Shown here piece after piece: positions 10,601 to 22,459 of a DNA stretch of 64,000 nt. Location of the stretch: the NCBI GenBank assembly GCA_029204225.1, contig CM055103.1, positions 47,486,458 through 47,550,457 on the forward strand. Reading direction: 5' to 3'. The stretch comes from Diphasiastrum complanatum (Eukaryota > Streptophyta > Lycopodiopsida > Lycopodiales > Lycopodiaceae). How positions within the stretch are numbered: position 1 is the first letter of the stretch; each line of letters starts with the position of its first letter. Under the pieces are notes generated by a model. That model was not told where the DNA came from. It made no database searches and saw nothing but the letters and a program-made list of their open reading frames with translations. Position numbers and translations under genes: made by a program.

Positions 10601-11730
10601 TGTTAGCGTATTCCAGAAAATCCCCAGATTCCAAGCCGAGCTAAAGACACAGAATGTCTCTCACCCATGACCGAGGAGGTCTCAGAAGGAGGAGAGCAGA
10701 AGAAGCTGAGAGCCGAGCATGAGAGCCGAGAAATTACTAGCTAGGATGATAGTGAAATATCTATGTGAGCCTACATGGTGTATCCCAAAGAAGGAACGAC
10801 CATGTAGGAGCTAGTCATATTTCCTAGGCCTTTTAAATAAAAGTAGACCCCCCTTAAATTATCTAGAGTGAACCACCTTTTGATGGTGACCTTTAGTGGA
10901 AGGGCAAATTCCACATGTAATTTCTAATTTGGTGGAATTGCCACTTGGGCTCCACATGGACAGCCTTCTTGCTTATTTAAGGGCCCCCCTCACTTGTGAG
11001 GGAGCTTTGAATGTATTGTCAAGTTCTCTTGAGCAAATAAAGAAGATCCTCCACGAGTTCTTGATAATTGCTAAGCTCCTTGTTCATGGCAATGTTCTTG
11101 AGTGAAGTTTCTATGAGCATGCTTGATTTCTTTGTATTGTGTATTAACTAGGTTCTTGTTTTCTTTCTTACTTAGTTGTGGATTAGGATTCATTTCTTGT
11201 TTGTGGAATAAGGTAGGAATCAAAATTCAAATAAACTAATAGGCTAGAATAGTGGTGTAGATCTTGCATACTTTCTTACAGTCCAGTTCTTGATTGTTCT
11301 TGAGCAATCTAAGCATCAAGAAATGAGTGTTTCTTGATTCTTAGATTGTTAAAATGCTGTTAGGAATCTAGTTTCTTGTTTCTTGTTCCTTGTTTTAGTA
11401 GTTAATCTTGTTCTTGATTGCTTTCTGATTTAGTAGACAATGGTAGGATTGCTCCCTGTTCCAGAACGTTGATCTTCTTGAGCTATGTTTGGTTACATGA
11501 CTGGTTTATGCATGTAACTGAGTATTTGATCCATGACTCGCACTGACAGGCTGGGAAATACACGTTGCAATATGAGTAACACTTATGTTTAGTAACTGTT
11601 CTAATAAGAAGAAGAACCGTAAGAACCGTAACTACAGAAGAACAAAGAAAGAACGATAAGAAGAAGTAGAAACAAAAGTCGTATTCACAGATGCAGTGAA
11701 TCTGTGAACAATTATGCAAGGTAAGATGGA
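10601..11730 (+). repeat. Gypsy A 3' LTR (right end uncertain)
   Basis: It starts TGTTAGCG after the polypurine tract. A TATA-like TATTTAAG lies at 10974-10981 and AATAAA at 11036-11041, a normal U3-R order. The first 165 bp recur at 32569-32727 inside the 3' LTR of element B. The right end is set only by the start of the next recognisable repeat and may be too long. Confidence 0.65.
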
Positions 11731-12460
11731 CATATACAAAGCCTTTCCCATGACATGAAAAACACTTGGGTGAATCCCAATGTTGTAAACAAAGAAAAAT
11801 TCAACTTGAAAGTGGCTAACATTAAATGTTAAGCTACCTACCTTCTATCCTTATCAATATGCAACTTACCTACTTTTCCACATGGCTTGTAAGCCATAGG
11901 ACAGCTAGGAAAATGTGCCCTCCTACTCCTCCCCTTTTGCTCTAACTAATGGATAAACACTCTCTCATACATATACACCTCACCCTCTCACTTTACTTAT
12001 CCTAGAGTCTCCCTTACACCTCTCACACTCATTTTGGACACCTTAGCCACTTCCTAAAGACTACACATTCCTTATAAAAGGAGTAACTCGTCCCTCTCCC
12101 TCATTATTCATCTCCCATTCATTATTGCTTTGACTCTTGCTCTGGTGGTGCATGGGCCTTGGAGGGTATAAGTATACCTATTGGGCTCTCACTAGTGTAT
12201 GCTTGATTGCATGATTGGTAGCCGTATGCTGCTACGGTGATGCCTCATTCCTCTTTGTGATTGATCCATAGCTTGGGGGCTAGATCCGTTCGATCTAGGT
12301 TTGGTTGGGTTGGTTTGTCCACCATCCGTTTCCGTTGTGTTGCTTGTGATTGGCATGCTTAGAATAGGATTCTTGGTTTAGGATTTTATAGTAATCTTCT
12401 CTTATATAGAGAAGTCAGTACACCTGGATGCACTGGGTATTTGAAAATGCTCATCATCTG
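11731..12460 (+). repeat. Mosaic solo LTR
   Basis: 11731-12145 is near-identical to the U3 of the 5' LTR of element B (26890-27296), including a TATA box (CTTATAAAAGGAG) at about 12070. After about 12145 the similarity to B stops. The following part instead resembles the end of the element E LTR (CATAGCTTGGGGGCTAG and GATCTAGGTTTGG at about 12265-12305). No internal domain is attached. Confidence 0.6.
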
Positions 12461-12670
12461 ATCGTATCCCTATAACGTGCACACATCACAGCCGTCCAAA
12501 GGAAAACAAGTTTCTCTCCAACAAGACCATTTTAAAAAGACTCTCAGAAGAGGTCCTATTTCCAAGTTTGGCAAGATAGAGTATTTTAATTGGTCCGATA
12601 CCATACAGAAGAACCCATTTCATGATGTTTTAAAGCATATATATCATGTAGTTACCATTGAATAGAGCCC

Positions 12671-12672
<2 letters not shown>

Positions 12673-12763
<91 letters not shown>
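12673..12763. repeat. (AG)n microsatellite with a poly-G core
   Basis: Two (AG)n blocks of roughly 35-45 bp flank a run of fourteen G at about 12707-12720. Flanking sequence 12461-13510 shows no coding potential that I can assign. Confidence 0.9.
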
Positions 12764-12765
<2 letters not shown>

Positions 12766-13510
12766 CCATGAGCCTTTCTGTAGTTAGCATCAAATCTCAA
12801 ATGTCAATTAGCACCACTGAGAGGGGATGCTAACCGCCCGCAAAAAATAACCTATCACCATCAAGTATTAAATACTTGTGCCCAATAATTGTTTGCTCTG
12901 AACGATGTTAGTGACAATTTTACATAATTTGTCTTTCATGAAGCCGTTCTTTTGATATTAGTTTTTCAACCTCCTTAATTAGAGTATTTTGATCATTACA
13001 ACAATACATTGCAGCAATAACATGTGAGACGATCACTTTGTATGAGTTAAAGATAGGTCTGCTTGATGCAAGGGGGATAAATTGACAGACAGAGAAGGTG
13101 GTGTCCTCCTCTTATCATATTTAGAGATATGGAAAGCACTTGTGATTGGATCAAATCTGGTAGTGATGTTTAAAAGGTTGACGGTATAATCTTCAACATC
13201 CTCGAATTTAATCTCAAGGTATTCCAGAGGGTAAATCTAAAATGGATTATTCTTTTATCAGGTTTTTCTCTTATCCAAGAGGAGAGAATATTCCCCTTAG
13301 GATTTCCATGCCGCCTATATTGAGCTACTGACCTTCTTAAAGTGGTCATTCACCATGCATGTGCTCCTATGTTCAATTATAGGTCTGGGCCCTCATATGA
13401 TTATTAATTACTTGAAACGACCACGTCCGGAATGATGTAGTATAACTAATAACCACATACAACTGGACTGATTAGCTATCCATGTCAAGAATTATTCGGA
13501 TTCCCTTATA

Positions 13511-13651
13511 AAGGACATGGACATAACAGGAGGAGAGACCTATTTGGAACATATTGATAGTACAACATCATGCATTACCGATCTACTCACCAAACCTTTG
13601 AGTAAAAGTTCCTTCATCAAGCATAGGTCCAATTTTGGATTGATTCTATGA
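13511..13651 (+). pseudogene. Ty1/copia RNase H C-terminal fragment
   Basis: A 47-codon frame ends at TGA 13649-13651 and contains YLEHIDSTTSCITDLLTKPL, the C-terminal RNase H signature of plant copia elements (family pattern: ...D.FTKPL). No LTR is attached. It is an isolated 3' tail. Confidence 0.65.
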
Positions 13652-14144
13652 TCAATGTTTAAGTCAAATAGATAACTTTTTAGGAGTGTTGAAAATAAAA
13701 AATCCATCTATCTTGACTTTTGGGGTTGATGAAGTTTTCCATCATTCATGTAGGTGTAGAACATGAAAAGGCCAAATTTGGCTTGGTAGGAACTCGAGCC
13801 ACTTCACATGCATTAAGTCAAGTTTGTCAAAAGATACATGAAAAGCAAACTAAGACTTGTATTGGTACATGCATGAACATTTGTACATATGTATTCTAGA
13901 AAGTCACACACATATGAAAAATGTAGTTAGAGTTGCATTTCTCAACATGCAAAGAGGTATATATGTGTGTGAGTTTTCTCACAATTTTGATGATGAATCA
14001 AGCATTGAATTTCCTCATACATTAATTTTCTTTCTACTTTTCTCACACGTGTGAAAGTAATTAATTTTTTATCATTAGAATACTAGATTGTGATTTAGCC
14101 ATGGAACCTAGAGATAGATATTGTTTTGTGTGAACTTCTGGAAA

Positions 14145-14735
14145 TTTCATAGGAACCCCAACAACCGAAGAATAAAAAGTTGAAGAAATCTATGTCCTGG
14201 ATGAAGGCTAAGAAAGCAAATCTTTGTTTCATTTGCAATAAGACTGGACATATGATAAAGTTTTGTCCAGAGAAAAAAAAAAATTGCGGCACAGATGATT
14301 GATATTCCAAGGGGTAAAGGTAAAACTTTGGAAATTAATTTGTCTGATTGTGAGTGTGAATGTTCTTTTAGTATTCCTTCTTTCTTGCCTAATGAACTAT
14401 TTCGTTTTACAGGCACAATTAAAAATCAAGAAGTAAGGATTTTATTAGACAATGGTTCTACTCATAATTTCATTAATTCTTGTCTGGTGTAGAAACTCAG
14501 CTTGAAAATTGAGCCAATAATCATAGAAACAGAGTTTATCTAGATTTAGGAGTAGAGTTGGAGACTTGGAACGTAAAAGTGTCAAATCTCCCAGTTTTGA
14601 TACAAAGACATAGAGAATTAGATAGTCACTCATGTTTTAGACCTAGCCCGCACTGATTTAATTTTTGGATATGAATGGTTACTTGGTAAATTGTCTTCTC
14701 TGGCTATAGATTTTGAGAAACATGTTCTCACTGTA
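14145..14735 (+). pseudogene. Ty3/gypsy gag zinc knuckle and protease fragment
   Basis: A zinc knuckle CFICNKTGHMIKFC (C-X2-C-X4-H-X4-C) is encoded from 14225. The frame shifts at a poly-A run near 14275. The next frame gives retropepsin with FRFTGTIKNQEVRILLDNGSTHNFI (written here in part: LLDNGSTHNFI), where D-S/T-G has become D-N-G. A third frame at about 14640-14735 gives DLIFGYEWLL...AIDFEKH, the usual end of gypsy protease. Stops occur between these blocks. RT and the rest are absent. Confidence 0.7.
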
Positions 14736-16716
14736 TATATCGCACCGTGGATCGGCTACAAATACATTCAGCCTCGTGCCCTACCCAGGTTCAAACAACT
14801 ACTCCCTACCCTGGATTAGCGAGGAAAAAAGAGCCAGCCACCAGATCTCTTGTGGCAAAAAAGGCTTCTAAATCGTGAGAGAGAGATAGATACCAACTGA
14901 GGTAGGGTCTAGATCGCTCCTCATCTGCCTAACAACAATTCATTCACCATTGCTGCCTTGCAGGTAACCTACAACAGAAGTTCCACCAAGCTTTATCCAA
15001 ACAGGACTATACACCTGGAGTTCAGCAGGGTAAAAGTGCACTTTCAAATCCAGAATCAACCACACTATAACGCCCCACCTGTCGGTTGAGCCAGCGCAAT
15101 TCATAGCACTTGCCACAGTCCGTGGAGTAACCCATGTTGTCAGCAAAGTAGCAAGAGAGGGTTAGCATCATAAGGAAAGCGGATCACAGAGGGATCTGTC
15201 AGGCTGACGGCCCTCCACTTGCTTTCACCACTCTCATTGAGCTACAAAAAAAAAAATAGCTACTGAACAACAAACCATCCACTAGACTTCACAGCTTAAT
15301 CATGTTCAAAAAACGTGATTGCAGGTCAGGAACTAACTATCTAACGACTGCTTCACAGCAATCTAGGAGTTCAAATCAACCTCTCCATGCGAATTTTGGT
15401 CAGCAACTTTCATAACCAGAAGGTACTACAGGTTATTAAGACCAAAACCCATTGCATGCCTTCACCTAAGCATCACAGATATTGATCCATTAGCAAACAG
15501 GGTAAGGATGGATTTCACTAACCATACATGCATTGCTCACTTTGTTTTACCAAAGTAAAGAATTAGATTGTTGCACTTTCCATCATGTTCTAACAAGCAG
15601 ATTCTCTAGAGGATTCAGGGAAAAACTTTCCATCCTCAACATGCAACTAACTAAACATTGTAATTTCGCTACAAACAGTCCATATTAACCGGATAAATCG
15701 ATTTATAGCCAATTTATCTATGAACTATACTCAAAATTAAATGTTTAAGATTTCTCATCGTAGTTTATCTCTCATGATTCTTCACTTAGTTGCTATGCAT
15801 CTGACATCTGGCGTGTTATAGTGTAGATGATGGCAGGAATGGTGCAAGGCTTGATCGCATCATGGCTTGCTTTTGATCACATTGTGGCTTTTGATAGCTT
15901 TTGATCACTTTGACCTCATGGATAGCTTTTGATCGCACCGTGGCTTGATGAGGAGGTATTGGCTACAAATACATGTAACTCTAGTTTAGACCTTGCTTCT
16001 GAAAGTTTTGAAGACACATTCTGTCCCAAAATCAAATTTGAGGTGATGAATCTGACCATCACGCTGAATTTTCTAGTAGAAAGGTACATATTTTTTCTCG
16101 GTTGGATGTCTGTAATGTGAGCAATGGAGCGACTATTTGGGGAGCTGACATAAAATGAGCTAAGAGATTGCGAAGATAATGATTCCTAATTGTTGTGGTG
16201 TGCATAAAAGCTCTGTAGAGGAACTTTATTTTATGAATTCATTGTCTATTGGGAAGGATAGAAGTGCAGAAACCTTTACGGTGTATGCTTAAATGTTCAA
16301 TACATGCCAAAAAAAGGGATAAAAATTTATCATAGCTCATCGATTGTTTGATGCAAGATGGATTTAGAGAGGCTCTTCTAATTAAACAACAAATGTTTTT
16401 CCATTCACAATCGCATCCATTCTGGTTATTTAGCCAGACGATCTATTAATTAGAATAGAAAAACGATTTTTTATCTATATGGATCTACGCAGCACACCAT
16501 TTGTGGAAAGGCCATAGTTACAATTAGGAGGAAAGTGGGTCCCTGCACCACGAGTAGTAGCACCTTTCTTGTTGTGTGCAGATCTGACCCATGGAGCTCG
16601 GGCGCTATTGGCATTCTTGATTAGCTCTGAAGATTGAAAAGCGTGAGGCAGATTAATGATCATCAATGCTGACTCCTAAACCCAAGAATAATGCCATCAT
16701 ACATCTATCCTACGCA

Positions 16717-16718
<2 letters not shown>

Positions 16719-16763
<45 letters not shown>
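16719..16763. repeat. (CT)n microsatellite
   Basis: About 22 perfect CT units, followed by two degenerate AACTACCCTC-CTCTCTC units. Confidence 0.95.
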
Positions 16764-16766
<3 letters not shown>

Positions 16767-16868
16767 AACTACCCTCCCCCTCTCTCACGAACTACCCTCT
16801 CTCTCATGAACTGTTTTTCTTTTGTATTTCTCTAAGTTCCACTGATTTGTTTCCTGCACATGGCCAAT

Positions 16869-16946
16869 GATGATGGAGTCAGCATCGGCAGAGCGATGAT
16901 GGAGTCAGTATCGGCAGAGCGATGATGGAGTAAGCGTCGGCATAGG
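16869..16946 (+). repeat. 26-bp tandem repeat, three units
   Basis: Three units beginning GATGATGGAGT at 16869, 16895 and 16921. The first two differ at one base; the third is more diverged. Confidence 0.9.
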
Positions 16947-17514
16947 GTGATGAAGATAAAGCTAATCCAGGATGAGCTGCATGTTGACGCATTATTTTTC
17001 TGCCACAACAATTTCTTCTGTGGGATGATCCTTATCCTATTTTCCAATGCCAGTCAATCAGTCAGCCACCCCTATCCTTGTGTGTTGTTAGCGACCTTCT
17101 ATGGAAGTTTCATGATGACAACAGCAAGCGAGACAATATAGCTCCTAACTAATGTACATCCATGGAGAAAATGGCACCCCTACCTCGAAATGCCAGGTTG
17201 TTACCGCTAATTTTGATAATATAACAAAAGAATACGGTTTGAAAAAAGATTTGTTATTAATGTGTCATTTCTTGATGAATGTTATATACTTTATAATTGA
17301 TTTGAAAAGGATGTTTGACATATGATATGTATATGAAAAGTTTTATAATATTATGTGTATGCTTGAGTTTTATAGTACACAATTGTGTCATACCCAATTG
17401 AAACGTGGTTTACATACTATTAAATTATCAAATTTTTGTAATTAAACAATGTCTCAAAATTCTCAAGTCCAATTTTGAAAATGGATTTTGCCAAAGTCCA
17501 AAAGTAATTGATAC

Positions 17515-18180
17515 CATAGTTGCACTGCGATTCTGAATCGCGATTCAGAAACACGTTTTGGGATTTTCCCATAATCGCGCAGAATAGGGTTTTTTTTTTT
17601 GAAATTTTTTTAGGCAATATGGGTATCAGATGAAAGCTCTGATTGAGAGCATTATGACTGTGTAGTTTGATTATGACTGTGTAGTTTGCTGACTGTTTCG
17701 GGTGCGAAACACCAAAAAGTGTGTTTTCACTCAAGGAGTTGGAAGGCCAAATCATGGAGGGGGGCATTGCCCGCCAAACCCCCACCGGGGGGCTACTGCC
17801 CCCCGAACCCCCTAGAGCTTCCTACTATATAGACACTGTAGATAAAAATGCTACCACCCCCCTTGTAGATAAAAATGGGGTCCAAATGCGCGCCGAGAAG
17901 GGCCCAATATTTATGCACCCAACTGTATGTACATTGCACTCACATCTCCAGTGAAACGATTGCAAAAGTGATCATCATCCATACAGTTGATAGTCCAAAC
18001 TGTAGCATTAACATTTACTAAAAACCAGAGCACATGACAACCAGATAGCTACTGAAAATAAGATTTGTTTGTGCCTCATCTACTACACTTCTGAGAGGCA
18101 AAACGCTGGTTTGACCATTGATCCCCTAAAAAAATTTCAGACACAAGCTATTTCAGCCATCGCGATTCGGTGCATCTATG
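17515..18180. mobile_element. hAT-like non-autonomous transposon (666 bp)
   Basis: Both ends carry CATAG(T/A)TGCAC followed by GAATCGCGAT, in inverted orientation (left end has a 7-bp insertion). The element is flanked by identical 8-bp direct repeats ATTGATAC at 17507-17514 and 18181-18188. An 8-bp duplication is characteristic of hAT transposons. The interior has no transposase; it contains G/C hairpins (CCCCCACCGGGGGG and GGGGGGCTACTGCCCCCC at about 17778-17802). Its internal ORF is most likely fortuitous. The terminal CATAG departs slightly from the usual hAT end consensus. Confidence 0.75.
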
Positions 18181-18188
18181 ATTGATAC

Positions 18189-19948
18189 TATGTTCAAACA
18201 ACATTCATTCCTTATAAATGAATAAATACATTTTTCTTGAGATTGATTCACACACATGCCATTCAAAGAAAGCATATTTGAAGTATATGTTGGATCTCCA
18301 AGTGGCTTTGACATTTCCTTACATCCTTCTCCAATTTTTTTGTTTTCATAACATGGTTGCATCTAATCTGTAGGCAAATTGTTGCTTTTAGCAAGTAACA
18401 ATTTTTTTTTCGTGTTTCCCTACCTAATGTCATAGCTTCTATTCCTATCAAATCGACATGAACTCATGTTACAAAGTGATATACAAAGTCAATGATTAGT
18501 GAGATCACATTTCAACAATTACCTTCAAAACAATAATCAACCTAGCATTAAACTACTTGTTTTTCTCAAGTTCTCTGTACACTACAGAACACTACTGAAT
18601 CAATTACAATCCTATGTATAATTAATTATGGATTGAAGAGCAAACAATGAAATAATATTAATCATCAATCAATCTTATCATGTTACATCAACTTAACATT
18701 TAGAAAATTCAGATTTACAAGCCCAAACTCATTTCTAAAAAAAAAAAATGTTGTATCATAAGACATTGAGCTTTCTACTACTTGTACCAAACTTTGTTAT
18801 TATCTATTAAAATTTTCAATGTAAACTCAAAAGTTAAAACAAAGTGATATCAAATTTCCTATCATAAAATACAAACGTATGAAGATCATGGTTATATTTC
18901 AAAATCAAAATATAAATCCATTGCACAAAATAATTTGATAAATTTTTAAATTCTATCTTAATAGTACATCAATTTAATCTCTAGAGAAAGTTCAACTTAT
19001 TGTTCTCATGTTCACGTGTTATGTCATGAACGCCTTCCCATAAGCTAAAATTGTTGGCTTGACATGAAGTAAAAATACAACAATATGATATAGCAAGGCC
19101 TTTGTGTGAGAATACTGTATGGTTCTTGTTTTAATAATTCATATTATCCTTTACTATTGATTTCTTCACCAACTCCCATGAACAACTTTAACACATAGTA
19201 TATTGCATTTGCAAGACAAGGGCAACATAAAAAAACATTCAACAAATATGCATATCGAAAGAGATCATAAATCATTAACCATTCAAACTCTTTGAAATAC
19301 ATCAACTCATAAAAAAATGTATTTTTTCAAGCTCAGCGTATTACTTGTAAGGGTACGTAGTAGCCAATACTTGTTAGAATGTAAACTGCTCTCTCTGTCC
19401 TTTTGAAGCCAGGAAAGATCCAGAAATGTTGGCTACTGCAGCACAATCTCTACAATTGCAGTATATACTATGGATATTTGCATATCAGAACCAAGACTTT
19501 CTTCACAACCAGCTGGGTAGCCTGAACATTCGTCATCAACTAACGGGATTATCAACACGAGGAAATCCTGCAGAATCAGCTGAGGAAAAAAACATACATG
19601 TCTATGCATAGATTCTCTCTTGTGTTTCCTTGTTTATGCGGCAGATTGGAGTAAACTCCTGGCCTCAGGGAGAGGAGATTACGTAATCACTAATGCCACT
19701 TATTGGAGCGCCGTTTATACTTGAATTTGTACTGTTCTTTCAACTGCAAAAACCGAAACTAGCTAACTGCCTATACTCTCGACCAGCAGACAATTGAAAG
19801 CTTTAATTCTTCTCTTATCATGAACCCTTCAGTTGAAGAAGCCACAAAATGAGCCAAATGAAAAATGAGTAACAGTAGATTGTCTAACTTCCAATCTAAT
19901 CAGATAGACAGAAAAGGATGAGAGAGAAAGAGTGAGAAGGGAGGGCGA
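18189..19948. other. AT-rich interval without genes
   Basis: AT-rich sequence with no coding signature in either strand up to about 19380. At 19426-19611 there is one 61-codon plus-strand ORF of protein-like composition but no family, so it is not called. Confidence 0.55.
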
Positions 19949-20123
19949 TTATGACAGATTGCGGTAGAAGGCAACACAATCGCTGCACTCACAGTCTAGG
20001 TATTTGCACATCCGGCAGCCAAGACACCATTCTTGACACCAATCGCAATTGCGCTCTCTTGGACAACCCCTTATCTGCTGTCGCACCCTTCTTTCTGCCA
20101 ACTCCTCGCATGAAGCCAACCTA
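19949..20123 (-). CDS. Candidate terminal exon, cysteine-rich C-terminus
   Basis: No start codon is needed: on the minus strand a splice-acceptor-like ATTGCAG ends at 20124 and opens a 57-residue frame to a TAA at 19949-19951. The frame begins RLASCEELAERRVRQQ and then has eight cysteines in 22 residues: CDWCQEWCLGCRMC, then DCECSDC. Spacing is C-X2-C-X3-C-X2-C-X2-C-X4-C-X-C-X2-C, suggesting a metal-binding or disulfide-rich tail. I do not recognise the family. An upstream exon cannot be joined in phase: the next acceptor-like site at about 20203 opens a frame that does not fit. It may be a real host 3' exon or a relic. Confidence 0.4.
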
Positions 20124-20329
20124 CTGCAATAGCATCACCATTAAACGTAAGTTAACTTGCCGTATCTATACTGAAAGCGCAGCTCACTTCATACTCTAAC
20201 CTGCAAGCAAACAGCTTATATTAAACCACCTTGTTTGATTATTAGGCCCCGGTAGCAGAGAGCCTAATTAGTGGTAGTTGATATGAAATACGTCTTTTGC
20301 AGTCGAATCGGTGAGTTTGTTCTTTTTTT

Positions 20330-20592
20330 GTCTTTTCAGATCGTTTTTTCTATGAATTATAATGGTAGTATTCACACTGAGGTAAATAATAACTAAATAT
20401 TATGTGACCGTCAGTTACATTCACGACGACGTTTGAGAGGGACGCCTATTCCACCTGTTCGCATCTATGTAGAGGCTTCAGCCTACAATATGTAGTTAGA
20501 GTATCTCTGGCTCTCTCTCTTGGTGTGTGATGCTCTCTCTCTTTCCTCTCTTGCTGATCTTGTGATAGCTGCTTGCTGCCCATTCTGTATCA
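20330..20592 (+). repeat. LTR remnant with adjoining primer site
   Basis: The sequence ending CTGTATCA at 20592 is followed directly by TGGTATCAGAGC at 20593-20604, the initiator-Met tRNA primer site. This marks the right end of a 5' LTR of a plus-strand retroelement. The left end is not determined. Downstream (20605-21711) no gag frame survives. Confidence 0.55.
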
Positions 20593-22062
20593 TGGTATCA
20601 GAGCGAGGTTTGTCCACATCTTCCATTCACGGCCGACATCTCCCTGTCTGCTAGATTTGAACTGTGCTTTTCAAGTCTTGAAAATGTAGAGCCTTTGTCT
20701 GTATCGTGAAGTCTGGGTGGGACTTGCTGTAAATAATTCTTACGATCAAGATGAGGGTACTACAGGCCTGTGTGAAGTTGTTTCTATGGAGCGCTGCTTC
20801 CTATGAGTTAGGCTCAACGATTCTGCTTAACGTATCACCATGCAGCGATATGCATCTGCATGTGTGAACAGAGAGAGACCTGCTATCGTACTGAACAGCA
20901 CACAACGAGATGGTCCTGCATTTGCCTTGCAGCACCATCGTTACCTAGGTCTTAATTATTGGGATCTCATTTTTTTCACAAATTTGATTGTTGTAATTTT
21001 CTCATGGACGAAATCTTGATACTACGTAACTCTGATGAATAGAATCTTGAAACTACATAGGCCTCCTGAATGGAGTTAAAAAACCACCTTGCACTGACTA
21101 CATGAGATGCTTATGATTAGCATGAATGCTATAAGCATGACTTATGAACATGGGTTTTACTTGTAAATATAGCTGGTTACACAAGTACAGAATTTTGCAT
21201 AGCTTTACTCTTCAAGAACTGTCGTAGCCTGTTCACTTTAGATCATAAGATATTACTGTAGTATATAGGATTATCGTTCCCACAGAGATGGATAGTTCAC
21301 AATAATTGGAAAAAATAAGGCTTTTTATGTTTTAGCATATGAAAACCAGGTTATCATCAGATATTAGAGAGATCAGGTGGCCAGTACTACCTTAATGTAA
21401 TGCAATAGTACCACACTAGTTAAGTTGATTTTCCAAAGTTTCAAATAATTCTGATGAAATACTCAGAGTTCTTAGTGATTTCAAAAGTTCGACAAGATTA
21501 AATCTATCGACAATTGATATACTCCTTATCAGGAAGTTTTGATAAGTTCTGTTCTACTAAATCTGAGGTAATTATTTCCCACAGTCAAATCTTAGAAATT
21601 GTTAGCCATGGTTTGGAACTGTCGAAAAATATTAATCGATAATGAACTACACTCAAACACTTCTAAAATGGAGTTCAACATTCATTAATGAATCTCACTT
21701 CCGAATAGGTACTAGATGATGGAAAAAATAGAAACATAATTGTGCAAATCTATCAGGCTTTGTAACGTAACGTAACGAAACGAAAGTAGACAAAACGAAG
21801 CGAAGCGAAGCGAAGTGAAACTTGAACGAGCTCTGATATTGATATTGCTGAAGCGAAGTAATCGCGAAGCGAAAACAGTTGCGAACGAAATCAATTTGGA
21901 TGGAGTTCGAATATGATTGCTGGTCACTGCCTGCTATATCATTCATACAATCCTCCAGAATGTAGACAGACATCGCTGACCTACGTTATAGATCAATATA
22001 GCATTCAACAAGGTTGAACCAGTGTGCAGAATTGATTAAACAAGTAAATGAGATACACAAAT

Positions 22063-22459
22063 TGTTACGTCCATGTCCTGTACAAGGGAATCAGAATAAT
22101 TCCTGACGTGGATAGCCGGTCACTCAAGGTGTATATGGTTATTAGTTATGCCTCGTCATTCCGGGCTTGGCCTATAAAGTAATTAATCATCATATGAGGG
22201 CCCAGACCTATAATGTCAATATTCTCTCTCTCTTGAGGAGAATAAGTCTAGTGGAAACTCGCCCATATTCCTATTGGAATTCAGTTTCTTGAGCCTGTTT
22301 CTCCTCCTCTCTCTTAGGTTCTTCGCTATGGCTTGGGGGCTAGGTCCAGGAGGAAACTCCAGGAGGGATCTAGGTTTGGATGGGTGGTTTTGCTCCACAG
22401 GTGTCCTTTTGGTTGTTTTGCAACAGGATCTAGTCATATCTTCATAGGTGATCCTTACA
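22063..22459 (+). repeat. Element E 5' LTR (397 bp) and primer site
   Basis: TG...CA ends. The primer site TGGTACCAAAGC follows at 22461-22472. Compared with the 3' LTR it lacks a block of about 85 bp (present at about 25255-25340), otherwise similarity is high. Confidence 0.88.

Larger units (their letters stand above)
2241..11730 (+). mobile_element. Ty3/gypsy element A (5' end missing, decayed)
   Basis: Order on the plus strand: minisatellite, gag remnant, protease, reverse transcriptase, RNase H, integrase, second minisatellite, unassigned coding region, polypurine tract, 3' LTR. Integrase after RNase H defines Ty3/gypsy. The long region between pol and the 3' LTR, and the integrase style (VGPI...ILIATDYATKWVEA), are most like the Tat/Athila group; this assignment is inference. 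The 5' LTR is absent because copia-1 interrupts the left side. The right limit is uncertain since no 5' LTR is available for comparison. Confidence 0.8.
14736..17506. other. Gene-poor interval
   Basis: No gene that I can defend. On the minus strand at about 14932-15245 a T-run followed by GTAG, then protein-like codons, suggests a degraded exon, but two frames must be mixed to follow it. The rest holds simple repeats listed separately and AT-rich sequence. Confidence 0.5.

Noticed and set aside
12477-12665. 62-codon plus-strand ORF
   Set aside because: No motif, no upstream signal; probably chance.
14940-15146. 68-codon minus-strand ORF
   Set aside because: The neighbouring frame gives a more protein-like reading (GYSTDCGKCYE), so the longest ORF is probably not the coding frame. 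No family fits either.
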